Positions 46,310 through 58,249 of a DNA stretch of 64,000 nucleotides are shown in pieces. The translations under genes and the position numbers were made by a program. Source of the stretch: Mytilus edulis (taxonomy: Eukaryota > Mollusca > Bivalvia > Mytilida > Mytilidae); assembly GCF_963676685.1 (NCBI RefSeq), contig NC_092356.1, positions 22,431,750-22,495,749 of the forward strand, read 5' to 3'. Position 1 is the first letter of the stretch, and each line of letters begins with the position of its first letter. Under the pieces are notes generated by a model, which had not been told where the DNA came from, did no database searches, and worked only from the letters and a program-made list of their open reading frames with translations.

Positions 46310-49131
46310 GGTTGAACAAACTCCAACTGGATTGGAAGGATATTTTCTCCGTCGTTGGAAGTGACAATCAATCGAGGGATTTAAATGTGATCTTGGAAGC
46401 AAATAAGGAGGTTTTCAAAGATGAACTTGGAACTGTAAAAGGCATGAAAGCAAAAATTTATGTCGATGAGAGTGCCGTACCGAAATATTTCAAGGCTCGC
46501 CCTTTGCCGTATGCGTTGAAGGATAAAGTGGAGATGGAACTTGAACGTCTTGAGAAGGAGGGTCAGATTCAGCAAGTGGAATTTTCCGACTGGGCCGCTC
46601 CGATAGTACCTGTAGTTAAGGAGAACGGATCTATTAGAATTTGTGGTGACTACAAGGTAACCGTTAATGCCGTTTCAAAGTTGGATAATTATCCTATTCC
46701 TAAAACTGATGATTTATACGCAACGCTTGGAGGAGGACAAGAATATACAAAATTGGATTTAAATCAAGCATATCAACAGATTGAACTTGATGAGGACAGT
46801 AAGAGGTATGTGACTATAAACACACATAAGGGTTTATTCAGATACAATAGACTTCCTTATGGTGTAGCGTCCAGCCCAGGTATTTTTCAAAGAACACTTG
46901 AAAATGTAGTTCAAGGTATAGCCAATGTTTTGGTTCGAGTAGATGATATACTGATAACGGGTAAAACAAGAGAGGAACATCTAAATACTCTTTCTGAGGT
47001 TTTGTCTAGATTTAAGAGAATCGGAATTCGGTTAAAGAAACAAAAGTGTGTGTTCATGGCCGAAGAAGTTGTTTATTTGGGATTTAAAATAAACAAACAC
47101 GGAATCTACCCAGTGGAGAGTAAAGTTGAGGCGATCGATAAAGCACCAAGTCCGACAAACGTGACAGAATTGAAAGCTTATCTTGGAATGCTGAACTATT
47201 ACAATAGATTCTTAGCGAATTTGTCTCACTTGTTAAAGCCGCTACATGTACTTCTACAGAAAGACACAAAATGGAATTGGGGAAAAGAACAGGAAAAAGC
47301 ATTCGTAGAGTCAAAACAGCTGTTGAAATCCGCATCAGTACTTGTACATTTCGATCCGAAAAAGAAATTAATCTTAGCATGTGATGCATCTCCGTATGGA
47401 TTAGGCGCCGTACTTTCGCATAAAATGGACGACGGCAGTGACAAACCAATAGCTTATACATCTCGAACACTTACTTCAGCAGAGAAGAATTATTCCGTTC
47501 TTGAGAAGGAGAGTCTGGCCATAATATTTGGTATCAAGAAATTTCATCAATATTTGTATGGACACCCCGTTACAATCATAACCGATCACAAGCCGCTCAT
47601 AGGTTTATTTCGAGAAGATAAACCTATACCTACAATGGCCGCATCTCGAATTCAAAGGTGGGCACTGACGTTAGCTGCATATGAGTACACGATTGTATAC
47701 AAAGAAGGGAGTTTGAATGGTAATGCGGATGGACTAAGTAGACTACCGCTGAAAACAAACATTGAAAAGACACCAACGCCAGGTGATACTATATTATTAA
47801 TAGAACATTTAGCCACTACGCCAGTTGATGCTAAACAAATTCAAAAGTGGACACGCAAGGACACAATACTATCTATGGTGCTTAGATACATTTTGAATGG
47901 ATGGCCGTCAAAATGTCCAAATGAAGAAATAAGACCGTATCATAGTAGGAAAAATGAACTCAGTAGTCAGGACGGATGCATATTGTGGGGAGGAAGAGTA
48001 ATTATACCACAACCAGGACGTGAAGCCATGTTAAATGAATTACACCAAGGACATCCAGGGATTACTAGAATGAAAAGTCTAGCAAGAAGCTACATATGGT
48101 GGCCGGGAATGGACAATGACTTGGAATTAACTGTAGTTAATTGTTATAGTTGTCAGGAAAACCGCAAGTTACCAGCAGAAGCACCGTTACATCCGTGGGA
48201 ATATCCGAGCCATCCGTGGTCAAGAATACACATAGACTTTGCAGGACCATTCATGAACAAATCATTTCTAATTATGGTTGATGCGTATTCAAAATGGATA
48301 GACATACACGTAATGAATTCTACAACATCCGAAGCTACGATTGGAAAACTTGAACAAACGTTTGCAACACATGGATTATGTGATCTCATTATTAGTGATA
48401 ATGGAGCCGCATTTACTAGCAAGGAATTCGCCGATTATGTGAAATCAAATGGAATTGAACATCGTACTTCCGCGCCGTGGCATCCAGCTAGTAATGGTTG
48501 TGCTGAACGAGCAGTTCAGAGTTTCAAAGAAGGTATGAAGAAAATCAAAGAAGGAACTGTCCAGGAAAAGTTGAACCGTTTTCTTTTCAACTACCGTATA
48601 ACGCCACAAACAACGACAGGATTGGCACCATCAGAATTGCTTATGAAAAGGAAACTCAAGTCGCGTCTAGATTTAGTTTTTCCAAATATCGAGAAGCGAG
48701 TTCAGGAGAGACAACAAAAACAAAAACATTATCACGATAAGAAATCTGTGAACAGACAAATTAATGTAGGACAGGGAGTATTTGCCCGGAATTTCGCAAT
48801 TGGTTCGAAGATTAAATGGATTCCGGGAGAAGTTATAAAACAATCAGGACCACTTTCATTTCATATTAAATTGCAAGATGGACGTGTCATTCGGAGACAT
48901 ATTGACCACATCAGAGTACGAAACGTCGATTGCACAAACAACGAAAATGAAGAAAAAGATGACAATGACAGTGATTTGTTTGAGCCAGAAATAACTATAC
49001 CGATAAGTACTCCTGAGACCGAACAACCGCAAATCGAGAAACCGTCAAACATGACTGAACAAATGGAACCACGCTATCCGCAGAGAATAAGAAAAGAACC
49101 ATCGCATTTAAAGGATTTTGTGTTAAAATAA
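46310..49131 (+). pseudogene. pol: RT-RNase H-integrase part of gypsy polyprotein
   Basis: 939 codons from 46312 in one open frame, cut from its start by the insertion. Numbered from 46312: reverse transcriptase with catalytic 'VDDIL' (D211, D212); RNase H with D358 ('CDASPYGLGA'), E400 and D425 ('TDHKPL'); integrase zinc finger H578, H581, C611, C614; integrase core D642, D696, E732 (35 residues between the last two, the D,D-35-E spacing); then a GPF-type module near 845-880 ('SGPLSFHIKL') and a basic C-terminus. The RT box reads V-D-D where Y/F-x-DD is usual, but both aspartates are present. All catalytic residues I could check are kept, so decay has barely begun apart from the insertion. 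Stop 49129-49131, 317 bases before the 3' LTR. Confidence 0.9.
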
Positions 49132-49448
49132 ATTGTTGATTTATAAAGAGGCATAATAATCCTCACAACCGTTTGAAGTGCATTAAGTACTTCGCAGTGT
49201 ATGTGTGTACATATCAATTAGTGTAAGAAATAACAACAAGACCAGTGCGAACATTTTTATTTTTATTTTCATAGTAGGACATTATAGTTTCAGTGCAGAC
49301 AAACTTTAACGAATGAATCGTTGTGATCTGACATTTTTATTTGTTTCAAACTGATAAGGACTTATCAATCAGTAGCCGTGAAAAGACATTAATTTTCTGT
49401 AATTGAGTTAATTTGTTTTTAATTTGTTTTTATCTAAGGCCAGAGAAG

Positions 49449-49680
49449 TGTTATAAAGTTCACCTCACTTTATTACCGTATCATCTGTTACAGTAATTAT
49501 AATTGACAAATCAGCAACTCTCACATGTCTGCCCATTCTTAAATAAACATGTAATTAAATAGATCAATTGAAGTTCTTATACACATGTTGTCATTCTGTA
49601 GTCTGACCATCAAACGATGTACTTGTTAATAAATTAGTTATAGAAACTGGATTGTATTATTACACATCAAATATATTACA
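49449..49680 (+). repeat. 3' LTR
   Basis: 232 bases, the same as the 5' LTR except three changes near the end. A short purine run (AGAGAAG, 49442-49448) in front is the best polypurine tract candidate. AAAAT follows at 49681-49685. Confidence 0.95.
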
Positions 49681-49862
49681 AAAATGTATGTACAAATGTG
49701 TTTTATGCTTTTAATTAATATTATAAAGTTATAAATTATTTATTTATGAAAGTCTTCAATATTTCATTTTTGATTGTATGTATTTTTAATGCTTGATATT
49801 GTGATAAAATGATTTTAAATTATTATCAAGCTTTTTTATTCTCTACTAATCACATTTCAGTG

Positions 49863-49894
49863 CCGGCTAAATAGCAAATTTGCTATTTGGCCGG
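49863..49894. repeat. Perfect palindrome in GC-edged hairpin
   Basis: AAATAGCAAATTTGCTATTT (49869-49888) is a perfect 20-base palindrome, edged by CCGGCT and GGCCGG. Non-coding; could be the core of a small foldback. Confidence 0.75.
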
Positions 49895-50507
49895 TGCCGG
49901 TCAAATAGTACATTAAATTTTGCATTTCGGTGTGTCAATGCATGGCACAGAGGAAATGACAGGAAAACGAAGCGTCAGTTAATAAAAAGGAATACCAGTT
50001 AACAGACATTAAAAAACATAGGCCAACAAAAAGTACTTGACTGTAACCGTTGCTTCTAGGGCCAGAATACCACAAAACAATATATAGTGTATATATACAA
50101 AATCACACATCCAGTTATTTTCGGTCATTTCTTTGCATATTGAAATGTAAAAAAATGTAAAAATCTAGTTTATGACAGGAATTTTCTTGAAATTTAGTTA
50201 AACGATGGGTGCCAATTGTGGAATAGGACATACTTTGGTAAATTACCTGGTTTCATTCCCGGTTTGACATATGTGGTTGTTGTTGCTCAATCTTATGTGT
50301 ATTTGTGAAACGTATGCTTTATGGAATCTATATGAGAATCTGAATTGGAAAGAACAGAGAATAATTATCCAACACAACAGAAAAGTAGGCCCAAAAGAAT
50401 GTAGAATAATAGGACAAAAAAAAAGAAGAGAATAATGGGGTGCTGAAATATAAAGAATGGAGAATAAGTGGGTGCTAAAATATTTTGATATTTATATCCT
50501 TAAAGGG
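49895..50507. other. Intergenic stretch, nothing firm
   Basis: A phrase 'agaataatggggtgct(g/a)aa' repeats around 50420-50480 and resembles 53200-53285. No gene. Confidence 0.35.
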
Positions 50508-50948
50508 AAACTTTACGTCTGGCGTATATACTGAATTTGGTCCTGGTATCTATGATGAGTTTATTTACAACCACTGGGTCGATGCCACTGCTGGTGGAGA
50601 TTTATTTCTCCGAGGGTATCACAAGCCCAGTAGTCAGCACTTTTTGTGCTGACATTTGTGTTGACATGAATTGTCGTTGATATGGTTATATATTTATAAA
50701 TTTACTGTTTACAAATTTTTGAATTTTTTGAAATACTAAGGCTTTTCTACCTCAGGCATAGATTACCTTAGCTGTATTTGGCAAAACTTTTGTAATTTTG
50801 GTCCTCAATGCTCTTCAACTTCGTACTTTATTTGGCCTTTTTAACTTTTCTCGATTCCAGCGTCACTGATGAGTCTTTTGTAGACGAAACGCGCGTCTGG
50901 CGTATATACTGAATTTGGTCCTGGTATCTATGATGAGTTTATTTACAC
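50508..50948 (+). repeat. Family B repeat, partial tandem dimer
   Basis: The phrase 'gtctggcgtatatactgaat' occurs near 50517 and 50897, a period of 380 bases. In between are the 'gatgccactgctgg' and 'gctcttcaacttcgtac' blocks of family B. Confidence 0.7.
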
Positions 50949-50954
50949 CTAAAT

Positions 50955-51925
50955 TTATGACAATTAGAGATGATTTTTTCATTTCCTACCGTTAATTATC
51001 CTTTTTTGAATGCATAGTGACGTTCCCTTGTCACCATCTTATAGTGTTTATATATCTCAACTTGTACGATTCGCTCGTGTATGAAACAACGAATTAGATT
51101 TTAACCAGAGAAATTTACGTATTACTGAAAAATTATTATACCAGGATTTTCGATATCACAAAATAGTCAAAAGATTACTATATTTTATCATCGGTAAAAA
51201 GACATCATTCGTAAATATAATTCAACATGCAGACATCTTGTGCGTTCAGGTATTTCACATTCAATTTTTATGGTAATATTTTTACAAAGCACAAAAATGT
51301 CGGCATTCACCTCAAAAGCTAACAAAACCTTTAAACAGACTTATTTGGAAGAGATATAGTTACGATATTGTTGTCAGGTCATTAAGGATTGCATATTTTG
51401 GTATTAATATTAATTCACTAATCATATGATGAAGACAGTCACACAATCTTTCAATCAGTTTAAATGAGGTAAGGAGGTGGCATGTCAGTAATTGCTAGTA
51501 TTTCTTTTTTAATTAATGTCTTTTGTTATCTATTTTTACATCGGACTCGGACTTCTTTTGAACTGAGTATTAGTGTGCATATTGTTGCGTGTTTTTTCCC
51601 TACATTGGCCAGAGGTATAGGGGGATGGTTAAGATCTCAAAAAACATGTTTAACCCCGCCGAATTTCTGCGCCTGTCCCACATCAGGAGCCTCTGGCCTT
51701 TATTAGTCCTGTATGATTTTTAATTTTAGTTTCTTTTATATATTTCGGTGTTTTAATAGTATGACGATCATTACATTTTTGTTTCGGGGCCAGCTGAAGC
51801 AAGCCTCCAGATGCGGGAATTTCTTGCTGCATTGAAGACCCGTTGGTGGCCTTCGGCTGTTATCTTCCCTTTGGTAGGGTTATTGTCTCTTTGACTCATT
51901 CCCCATTTCCATTCTTAATTTTGAT
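50955..51925 (+). mobile_element. Family F retroelement, longest sense copy
   Basis: Begins inside the reverse-transcriptase C-terminal half and runs to the family 3' end ('cccatttccattcttaattt'). It links the RT thumb to the C-terminal '[10 protein letters not shown]' block seen alone at 35455, showing that both belong to one protein. About 500 bases of 3' UTR follow. Confidence 0.8.
50960..51425 (+). pseudogene. Reverse transcriptase C-terminus (family F)
   Basis: Read across frame changes: 'RDDFF', then 'DVPLSPSY' and 'VYISQLVRFARV', a stop, 'DFNQRNLRITEKLL', 'FRYHKIVK', another shift, and then '[10 protein letters not shown]' to 'SLRIAYFGI'. The order matches Penelope-like RT thumb regions ('GVYISQLVRFAR'). 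At least two frameshifts and one stop make it dead. Confidence 0.7.
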
Positions 51926-52414
51926 TGGTAAAGTTTACATAAAAAATGGCCGGAAAAAATAAAGAATACAGAAATGAGTCTTAAATGTATATGCATGTGT
52001 TTTGATAACGAAATCCTACTTTTATTTTTACAATAAATCAATTAATTATGTATATTTAAAGTACCTTATACTGGATCTGACATTGGGTTTGACCGGCCAA
52101 ATTATGACCGCATCTATATTAAAAAAGAAAATACTGTTCGTACGTTTAATTTTTTCGAAGCAGTCAGGTGTGGTTGATTTGTGATGCGGTATATAATGTT
52201 GTATTGTGCGGTCTATTGTATTGTCGATTCTTGTATTCCCCTGTTATGTATAATTAAAAATCGTAAAGGATGATAATCTGTTGTTCATCTTCTACTTGTG
52301 AGTTGTGAATATCCCCTTGTTATCATCCGCCTCTCACAAAATGTGTATGATATTACATATGTACTATGCATCTATTGTACATCAATTGAAACTTATGGTT
52401 TGCATGTGTCGTAA

Positions 52415-52990
52415 TAAAATTGAGAATGAAAATGGAGAATGTGGCAAAGAGACAACAACCCGGCCAAAGAGTGGAAAAACAAACAAAGACCACCAATTGG
52501 TCTTCAACATAGTGAGAAAATCCCGCACAGGGAGGCCGGTCTCAGATGGCCCCTAATACAAAATGTGTACTTTGTTTTTCGTTCATTTTTTTACATAAAT
52601 AAGGCCGCTAGTTTTTTCGTTTGAATTGTTTTACATTGTCTTATCGGGGCCTTTTATAGCTGACTATGCGGTATGGGCTTTGTTCATTGTTGAAGGCCGT
52701 ACGGTGACCTATAGTTGTTAATGTCTGTGTCATTTTGGTCTTTTGTGGATAGTTGTCTCATTGGCAATCATACCACATCTTCTTTTTTATAGTTCAGTGA
52801 AAATGGAAGTCATACTAAACTCCAAAACTTATAAATGAACTAAAATTAAAACAATTAAAAAACATACAAGACTAACACAGGCAGAGGCTCCTGGCTTGGG
52901 AAGGTGCAAACATACTGCAGCGACGTTAAACCGGTTTGGTGATATATCAATCCTACCCTATACCTCTAGCCAATGTAGAATAAACTTGTA
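52415..52990 (-). mobile_element. Family F 3' copy, interrupted by family G
   Basis: Starts 'aaaattgagaatgaaaatgg', runs to 'ggcccctaa' near 52555, and resumes near 52795 with 'gttcagtgaaaatgg' and 'cagaggctcctgg'. The gap holds the family G copy. Confidence 0.7.
52600..52795 (+). mobile_element. Family G copy nested in family F
   Basis: Contains 'cttttatagctgactatg', 'cattgttgaaggccgtac' and the terminus 'cataccacatcttctttt'. The 5' limit is approximate. Confidence 0.65.
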
Positions 52991-53667
52991 TCTACTATAA
53001 TACATCAGTTGACATTAATGGTATGCATATTTTGTAAATTAAGTATACACTGATCAACATTGCATGAGCCTCAACTTGAGGGCGTGTAGCAGATTATAAA
53101 ATTTTGCTGTAAAAAAAAAAATAAATATGCACACATAACTGTTCGAGGGTAAACAGGAAAAGAATGCCTTCAATACCAATCACAGATTCCGTGGATGTTA
53201 ACAGAATAGGGAATAACGAACAAAAATTATAAAGAATACAGAAAATAGCATAAAAAATAAATTAAGAATAAAGAAATGTAGGATACCTCATCCAGATCCC
53301 CTTGTATGATCGATCTACTTTTTTCGTATTAATTTTAATAATTAAAATTCAATGAAATACACTTTACGTATGAAAACGTAAATTATAATCACAATGAATT
53401 ATTTTAAAGACAAACCTTTATATCATATATATATTGGTAAGTATGTCACGTGCAAAATTAATTTCCAATTTCTAATAATATATAGCATATACATTTATCA
53501 ATAATATGTACCGGTATGTCATTTGAATATGTAAATTCTAAAAGCTGTATTGGTTTTGAATAGAGGACTATTATCATCACATGTACATATGACATGCCCT
53601 TTATGAAACAATAATTGGTTGCATATGGTTTAAAACGTCTTTATTTTAACATATAATTTAAAAAAAG

Positions 53668-53720
53668 AAGATGTGGTATGATTGACAATGATACCATTCT
53701 CCAAAAGAGACCCAAAATGA
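53668..53720 (-). repeat. Short family G 3' end
   Basis: 'agaagatgtggtatgattg' is the complement of the family G terminus. Heavily 5' truncated. Confidence 0.5.
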
Positions 53721-54367
53721 CACAGTTTAATAGAAAAGGTACAGACGTCCTAGACGTGAAAAATAAACCGTAAAATGTCAAATTGAACAAAAAAAGTCAG
53801 AATGGAAGTCAATGTGTGAAACCTCATGTCTAGTACTGAAAAATGTTGATCTTAAAAACAAAAAATGTATAGTATTTAAAACGTTTCAATCATTACTATT
53901 TGCTCAAGTTCGTACAATCTGGATATATATATATTCAAAAGTCATGTAAATACGATATAATATATCATTCATAATTTACTGTAAACAAAAAGTTAAACAT
54001 TCATTATAAAAATGGAAATTCTAAAGCAGTTTTCTTGTTTCAAGTACTATAACATTAGACGATTAAAAAAACTTAACAAAATAAAATTTGACCTGTTTTA
54101 CTTTTTTGTAAAACATGAATTTCCCTTTATGGATCTTAGATGTGTTAAAAAAAATCCATTTATATACATCACTACATAATATATGATCATCATGATCATG
54201 TCAATCATTTACAGCATAAGGCGTTTGTTTAACGTTTTCAATTTAAAGATTTGATTATTTCATTTAATGATCAGTCGTTATTATATCTAGATTATTTGTT
54301 TACATTATTTTATCTTAAATAAAATACATGTCTGTCATTTGTTATAATCGTAAGCATGAAGGTCGTC
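53721..54367. other. AT-rich 3' flank of the secreted-protein gene
   Basis: On the - strand this follows the stop codon at 54368-54370 and should hold the 3' UTR. No clear polyadenylation signal was fixed. Confidence 0.4.
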
Positions 54368-56031
54368 TCAACTGAAGAAAAAGTTACCCTTTTTTCGAAT
54401 AAATGAATGTGAATTAGCTATGTATAAATTTCTTCTGTCATTGACATTATTCCTTGTAAGTACGGTTGGCTGTTTGAAACTGTTTTTCGCCTCTTGGTGT
54501 CTAACGTTTTCCTCGCTGGTTGAAAACTTGCCGTAAATTGAATCATAAATAATCCTACGCTTGGCTTGTCCGAACATTTTTGCAGGCACACGACTTTCTT
54601 TATAATCATCCTCACTGTGCCAGTCGTCACTATCAGAATCAATAAAGGAACTCTCATATTCTTGCGAACTGCTTTGCTGAACTACACGTTGTTTAGTCTT
54701 ATACTTGTAACCCTTCTGTTGTAACCTTTTTATTCTATTTATTTCATGTATTATTGCTGTTTGTTTCAGAGTATCTACCATAAGTCTTCTCAAGTAAAAT
54801 TTCGCGTGATTGTTCGTTTCAGTTTGACTTGATACACGTTTTCTGACAAAAGTGTTCTTACGATTCCAGACATTGGTATCGTCTGCTGTATTATCATTTA
54901 CACTGGTAGGGTAATGTTCATTATGATTCATTATAGTTGTACCGGATACTGGGATTACTACATTTCGGTCGGAAGTATGCATTTCATTATAGTCTGTATA
55001 CCAATTTGTGTCCAGTAATGGAAAAGATTTGCCAGTTGAAATATGCGTATCTTTCTTTTTTACTATTCTCGCTGTCTCTTGTATGGGAAATTCATTATGT
55101 GGTGTAACTGAATTCAGGATGTCGTCTGTGTCCGAGCTGAAACTAACATCTGATTCGTCGAATTCGTCAGTTTGTTTACCAGTTTGTAGGAATCGATGAG
55201 TTGATAAAGGGGTTGATTCTAGTTTGAATAGCTGATGTTGCAATATACCTTTATTTTGAAAGGACTGATGCATAAATGGTGAAACATGTATTCTATTACC
55301 ATGTATATTTTCTGCAATTCCCTGTACTGCTGAGTTCTGTGACTCTTGATGGTTCGCGAACATGAAATTCTTTTTTCTCCAGTTTGACCTCATATTGTTA
55401 TTCGTTTGAAGTGTCGAAGCCTTTTCATTCTGGTCATAAAAAGAACCAAACGGTCGACTTGTCGGTTGTACGTGCCTTGCCTTTCGCTTGAGATTACTTG
55501 ATTGGTATTTTGGCAAATACGTATGTTGTAATGGAAAACCCAATTTCGGTTTTGTATTGGTATTGGTATTGGTTTTATATAACTCGTTTTGTATTGAGAC
55601 AGGGTTAGAGAAATATTCAGATTTATCCATTAAATTTCTGACACGCGGAATCTGACGACTCGAATAATGTTTCTGCTTTGTTTTACCCGAATCATATCCA
55701 TTTATGCTCACAGACTCATTATTGTCTCGCTTCAGAAAAATTGTAACGGAAGTTTCTGTTGAATCTACTCCATCTCTATTTAAAATAAATGTATCTCGAT
55801 TACTTCCCTTTCTTCGACCTTTTTTGAACGAGAAAGATCTACCAAGTGAAATTATGACTGATTTTACTTTGTTAGCTTTCACAATATCCGCTGTCACGTC
55901 TTTGGAAAACAATTTGTTTGTATTCATTCGTTCTGCATGTATACTGTTAGCCTCTAGAAAACCAGATGTTTCCTTTTTCGGCCGAATGTCCGAATTCGGA
56001 TGTTTATCAAATTGATACTCAATTGTAGGAT
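54368..56031 (-). CDS. Secreted-protein gene, exon 2
   Basis: Starts with two bases completing the split codon (H), then 'PTIEYQFDKHP'. Ends at TGA 54368-54370. A single open frame of 554 codons in such AT-rich DNA is unlikely by chance. Confidence 0.8.
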
Positions 56032-57867
56032 CTGAAAAAATATAGTTTGAAATTTTCATAAAATGATTAGCTTTTAATGATCTCATTACAGTATTAGTCA
56101 GGAATATGACAGTTGTTGTCCATTCGTTTGATGTGTTTTGTGATTTGATTTTGACATTTGATTAGGGGCTTTCCGTTTTGATTTTTCCTCGGAGTTCAGT
56201 TTTTTTTGTGATTTTACTTTTTAGTATTTTACTATGATATTATAAATAAGTTTAAAATAAGTACTGGTCACAGCAAACATGTTTGGAATCAGATATTTCA
56301 GAGAACGATTCACTTGATTGATTTGTGTTATCTATTCGTCAAATGTTTTAAAAGAATTGAGAATGGAAATAGAGAATGTCTTAAAGTGACAACAAGCCGA
56401 CCAAAGAGCAAACTATATAAACCACCAATGGGTTTTCTATGCAGCGAGCAAATGTCGCATCTGGAGATTGACAGTTGGCCATAAAGCATTCTATATACAA
56501 GCTCAGCAAAATGGACGCCGGACTGAACTCATAAAAATGCAAAGAACCAATATTATAAAAATCAATCATGACTAACAAAAGCCAGATGTTTCTTTAATAC
56601 TTGAAAAAAAATGCTACGGGGCTACATGTTTTATGAGATCTGAGATCTCCCCTATAATTACCTCCTAGCCAAATTGGAATAAACAAACACAGCAATACGC
56701 AAATAAACAAATGTATTTTTATGACAAGGATTCATTAAGCATTAATGGAAAACGTATAGTCCCTGCAATAGGTGATCGACCCTGGCCATTTTGTCACTTT
56801 CAAAGTATTATTTTTACCGAGTAAGGTTAATAACTTGCTGGAACAATATATTGTTATCAGCGTTGACATTTTAAATAACTTAAAACTGAAACATTAATTA
56901 TCTAGTATATAACAGATTCTTAATTGTTGATATTTGAAAAAAAACAGGCGGAAGATACCAAAGTGAAACTTAAAGTCGAAAACGAAATGACAATGCCTGA
57001 GTGAAAAAACGAAAAATCACCAAAAACAAACGACATAGAAAAATTAAAGACTTCACAGCACGAACCCAATCACGAAAAAAGGTGATCCCAGGTGCTGCTA
57101 AAATTCATATATGGTTCTTGGTCTGAAAGCCTATTACAAATAGTACCAAAATTTGAATTATATTACTTATGAATTCAAGTTAAAATTTGCTGAATAATGT
57201 TTTCAAAAATTGATGGTTGTTTTCAATTATTTTTTTAAAAATTAGAAATGCATCCTTTGAAATCCAATTGTTCCACATTAAAGCTTGAGACAATATATTT
57301 CCTAAATTATGAAGTTGTTGGATACAATTCACAATTTCATTTTTTAAGAAATTGAAATTATAAAAAGCAATTGTGTTGTCTGTATCATATATTATTACAA
57401 CCCAGAATAATTAAGTGATGGATGCAGAGATAACTTTACTTTATATTTTAAGACGCAACCACTTTTGTTACTTAAACCAAACATATTGATTTTTTTTACC
57501 ATTCGACACACAAAAGATTATAGGAATCGCTGGTTATTAAGTTTTAGAAACATCTAACTTTCCGATTGTGAGGAACTACCACGACTAAGTTCGGAGAGTG
57601 AAAATTAAGGAGTAAAAATAATAATACCGAGACAAATAGTAAAACATTATTTCCCCACGCCTCGTTTTGAACAGTCAGAAACAGATTGAAGATAAGATCT
57701 TTAATTTTTTTTCTTGTCGGATCAAGAACCGAAATGAAAATGACAAAAATGATAAAATGGGTCATAAAGACAATATCATACTTACGACGACTTTCACAGT
57801 TTATGTTTTGTAACATCCACATCTGTAGAATGACCAAAGGGATATACCATAAAAGATATAACCTCAT
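54368..57867 (-). CDS. Predicted secreted, cysteine-free protein, 2 exons
   Basis: Exon 1 is 57786-57867 (82 bases, donor GTAAGT) and exon 2 is 54368-56031 (1664 bases, acceptor 'atattttttcag'); phases fit and give 581 residues. Exon 1 encodes a hydrophobic signal-like start 'MRLYLLWYIPLVILQMWM' followed by 'NINCESR'. Exon 2 encodes 553 residues without a single cysteine. It is rich in Asn, Ser, Lys, Arg and Thr, with basic clusters ('KKGRRKGS', 'RKKNF'), an Asn-Thr run, and an acidic patch ('FIDSDSDDWHSEDD'). No known domain was recognised, and it looks largely disordered. Multiple dibasic sites could be cleaved. Possible roles such as matrix, shell or byssus-associated protein are guesses. 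If the splice is wrong, exon 2 alone is open from 56086 as a 572-codon frame without a signal peptide. Confidence 0.75.
56097..56235 (+). repeat. Family E 3' end, sense copy
   Basis: 'ggaatatgacagttgttgtc' through 'cctcggagttcag' matches the complement of 5690-5800. Lies in the intron of the secreted-protein gene. Confidence 0.65.
56350..56705 (-). mobile_element. Family F 3' copy
   Basis: Begins 'aattgagaatggaaatagag' and extends past 'acctcctagcc' to about 56705. Diverged, and in the same intron. Confidence 0.65.
56940..57110. repeat. Loose family D relative
   Basis: Shares the order 'aaaaacgaa(a)tgacaatgcc' and 'gcacgaaccc' with family D repeats, weakly. Non-coding. Confidence 0.35.
57111..57540. 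other. Intron sequence, nothing recognised
   Basis: Part of the 56032-57785 intron. AT-rich, without repeats matched elsewhere here. Confidence 0.35.
57786..57867 (-). CDS. Secreted-protein gene, exon 1 (signal peptide)
   Basis: ATG at 57865-57867; 27 codons plus one base. The unspliced frame continues into the intron, but the strong donor GTAAGT and matching phase of exon 2 favour splicing here. Confidence 0.7.
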
Positions 57868-58249
57868 GATTCAACTTTAAATTGTCACACTTTATTAAAA
57901 TTTTAACACAAACATGTGTAATCGCACTCTGTCTATTGTACATATTGCATACCAATTGATTTGTTTATAACTTAACTAAACCTCAATTACAAGTCCACAA
58001 AAAATGAACATTATGAATCGTTTAACATTTAGGTATGATTTATTAATCACTAGTATTTATAATTTTGATTTTTGATACGATAAAAAGAATTAAACATACA
58101 AAGAATAGTCAGAATTGAGTTTTAACGAATTTCTCTAAAATATACACATCTGATGAGATAAAAACTGGATGGAAGACTGAAAAAGTCGGGTTGAAATAAA
58201 TATTGCCTTAAAACTGGAGAATTATCTATACAATCAACATTCAAATATA

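Larger units (their letters stand above)
42279..49680 (+). mobile_element. Ty3/gypsy LTR retrotransposon with nested insertion
   Basis: Two 232-base LTRs (TG...CA) are flanked by the 5-base duplication AAAAT (42274-42278 and 49681-49685). Between them are Gag-protease (42571-43711) and reverse transcriptase, RNase H and integrase (46310-49131). A 2593-base inverted-repeat element plus a 5-base duplication sits at the junction; without it the two parts would be one continuous frame of about 1320 codons. Gag zinc knuckles and domain order suggest the Mag lineage, which includes Steamer of soft-shell clam (established knowledge; placement inferred). The LTRs differ at only three positions, so insertion is recent. 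This copy cannot make an intact polyprotein. Confidence 0.95.

Noticed and set aside
47084-47470. 128-codon frame on the - strand within the pol region
   Set aside because: Shadow of the reverse transcriptase/RNase H frame on the opposite strand, which carries all the motifs.
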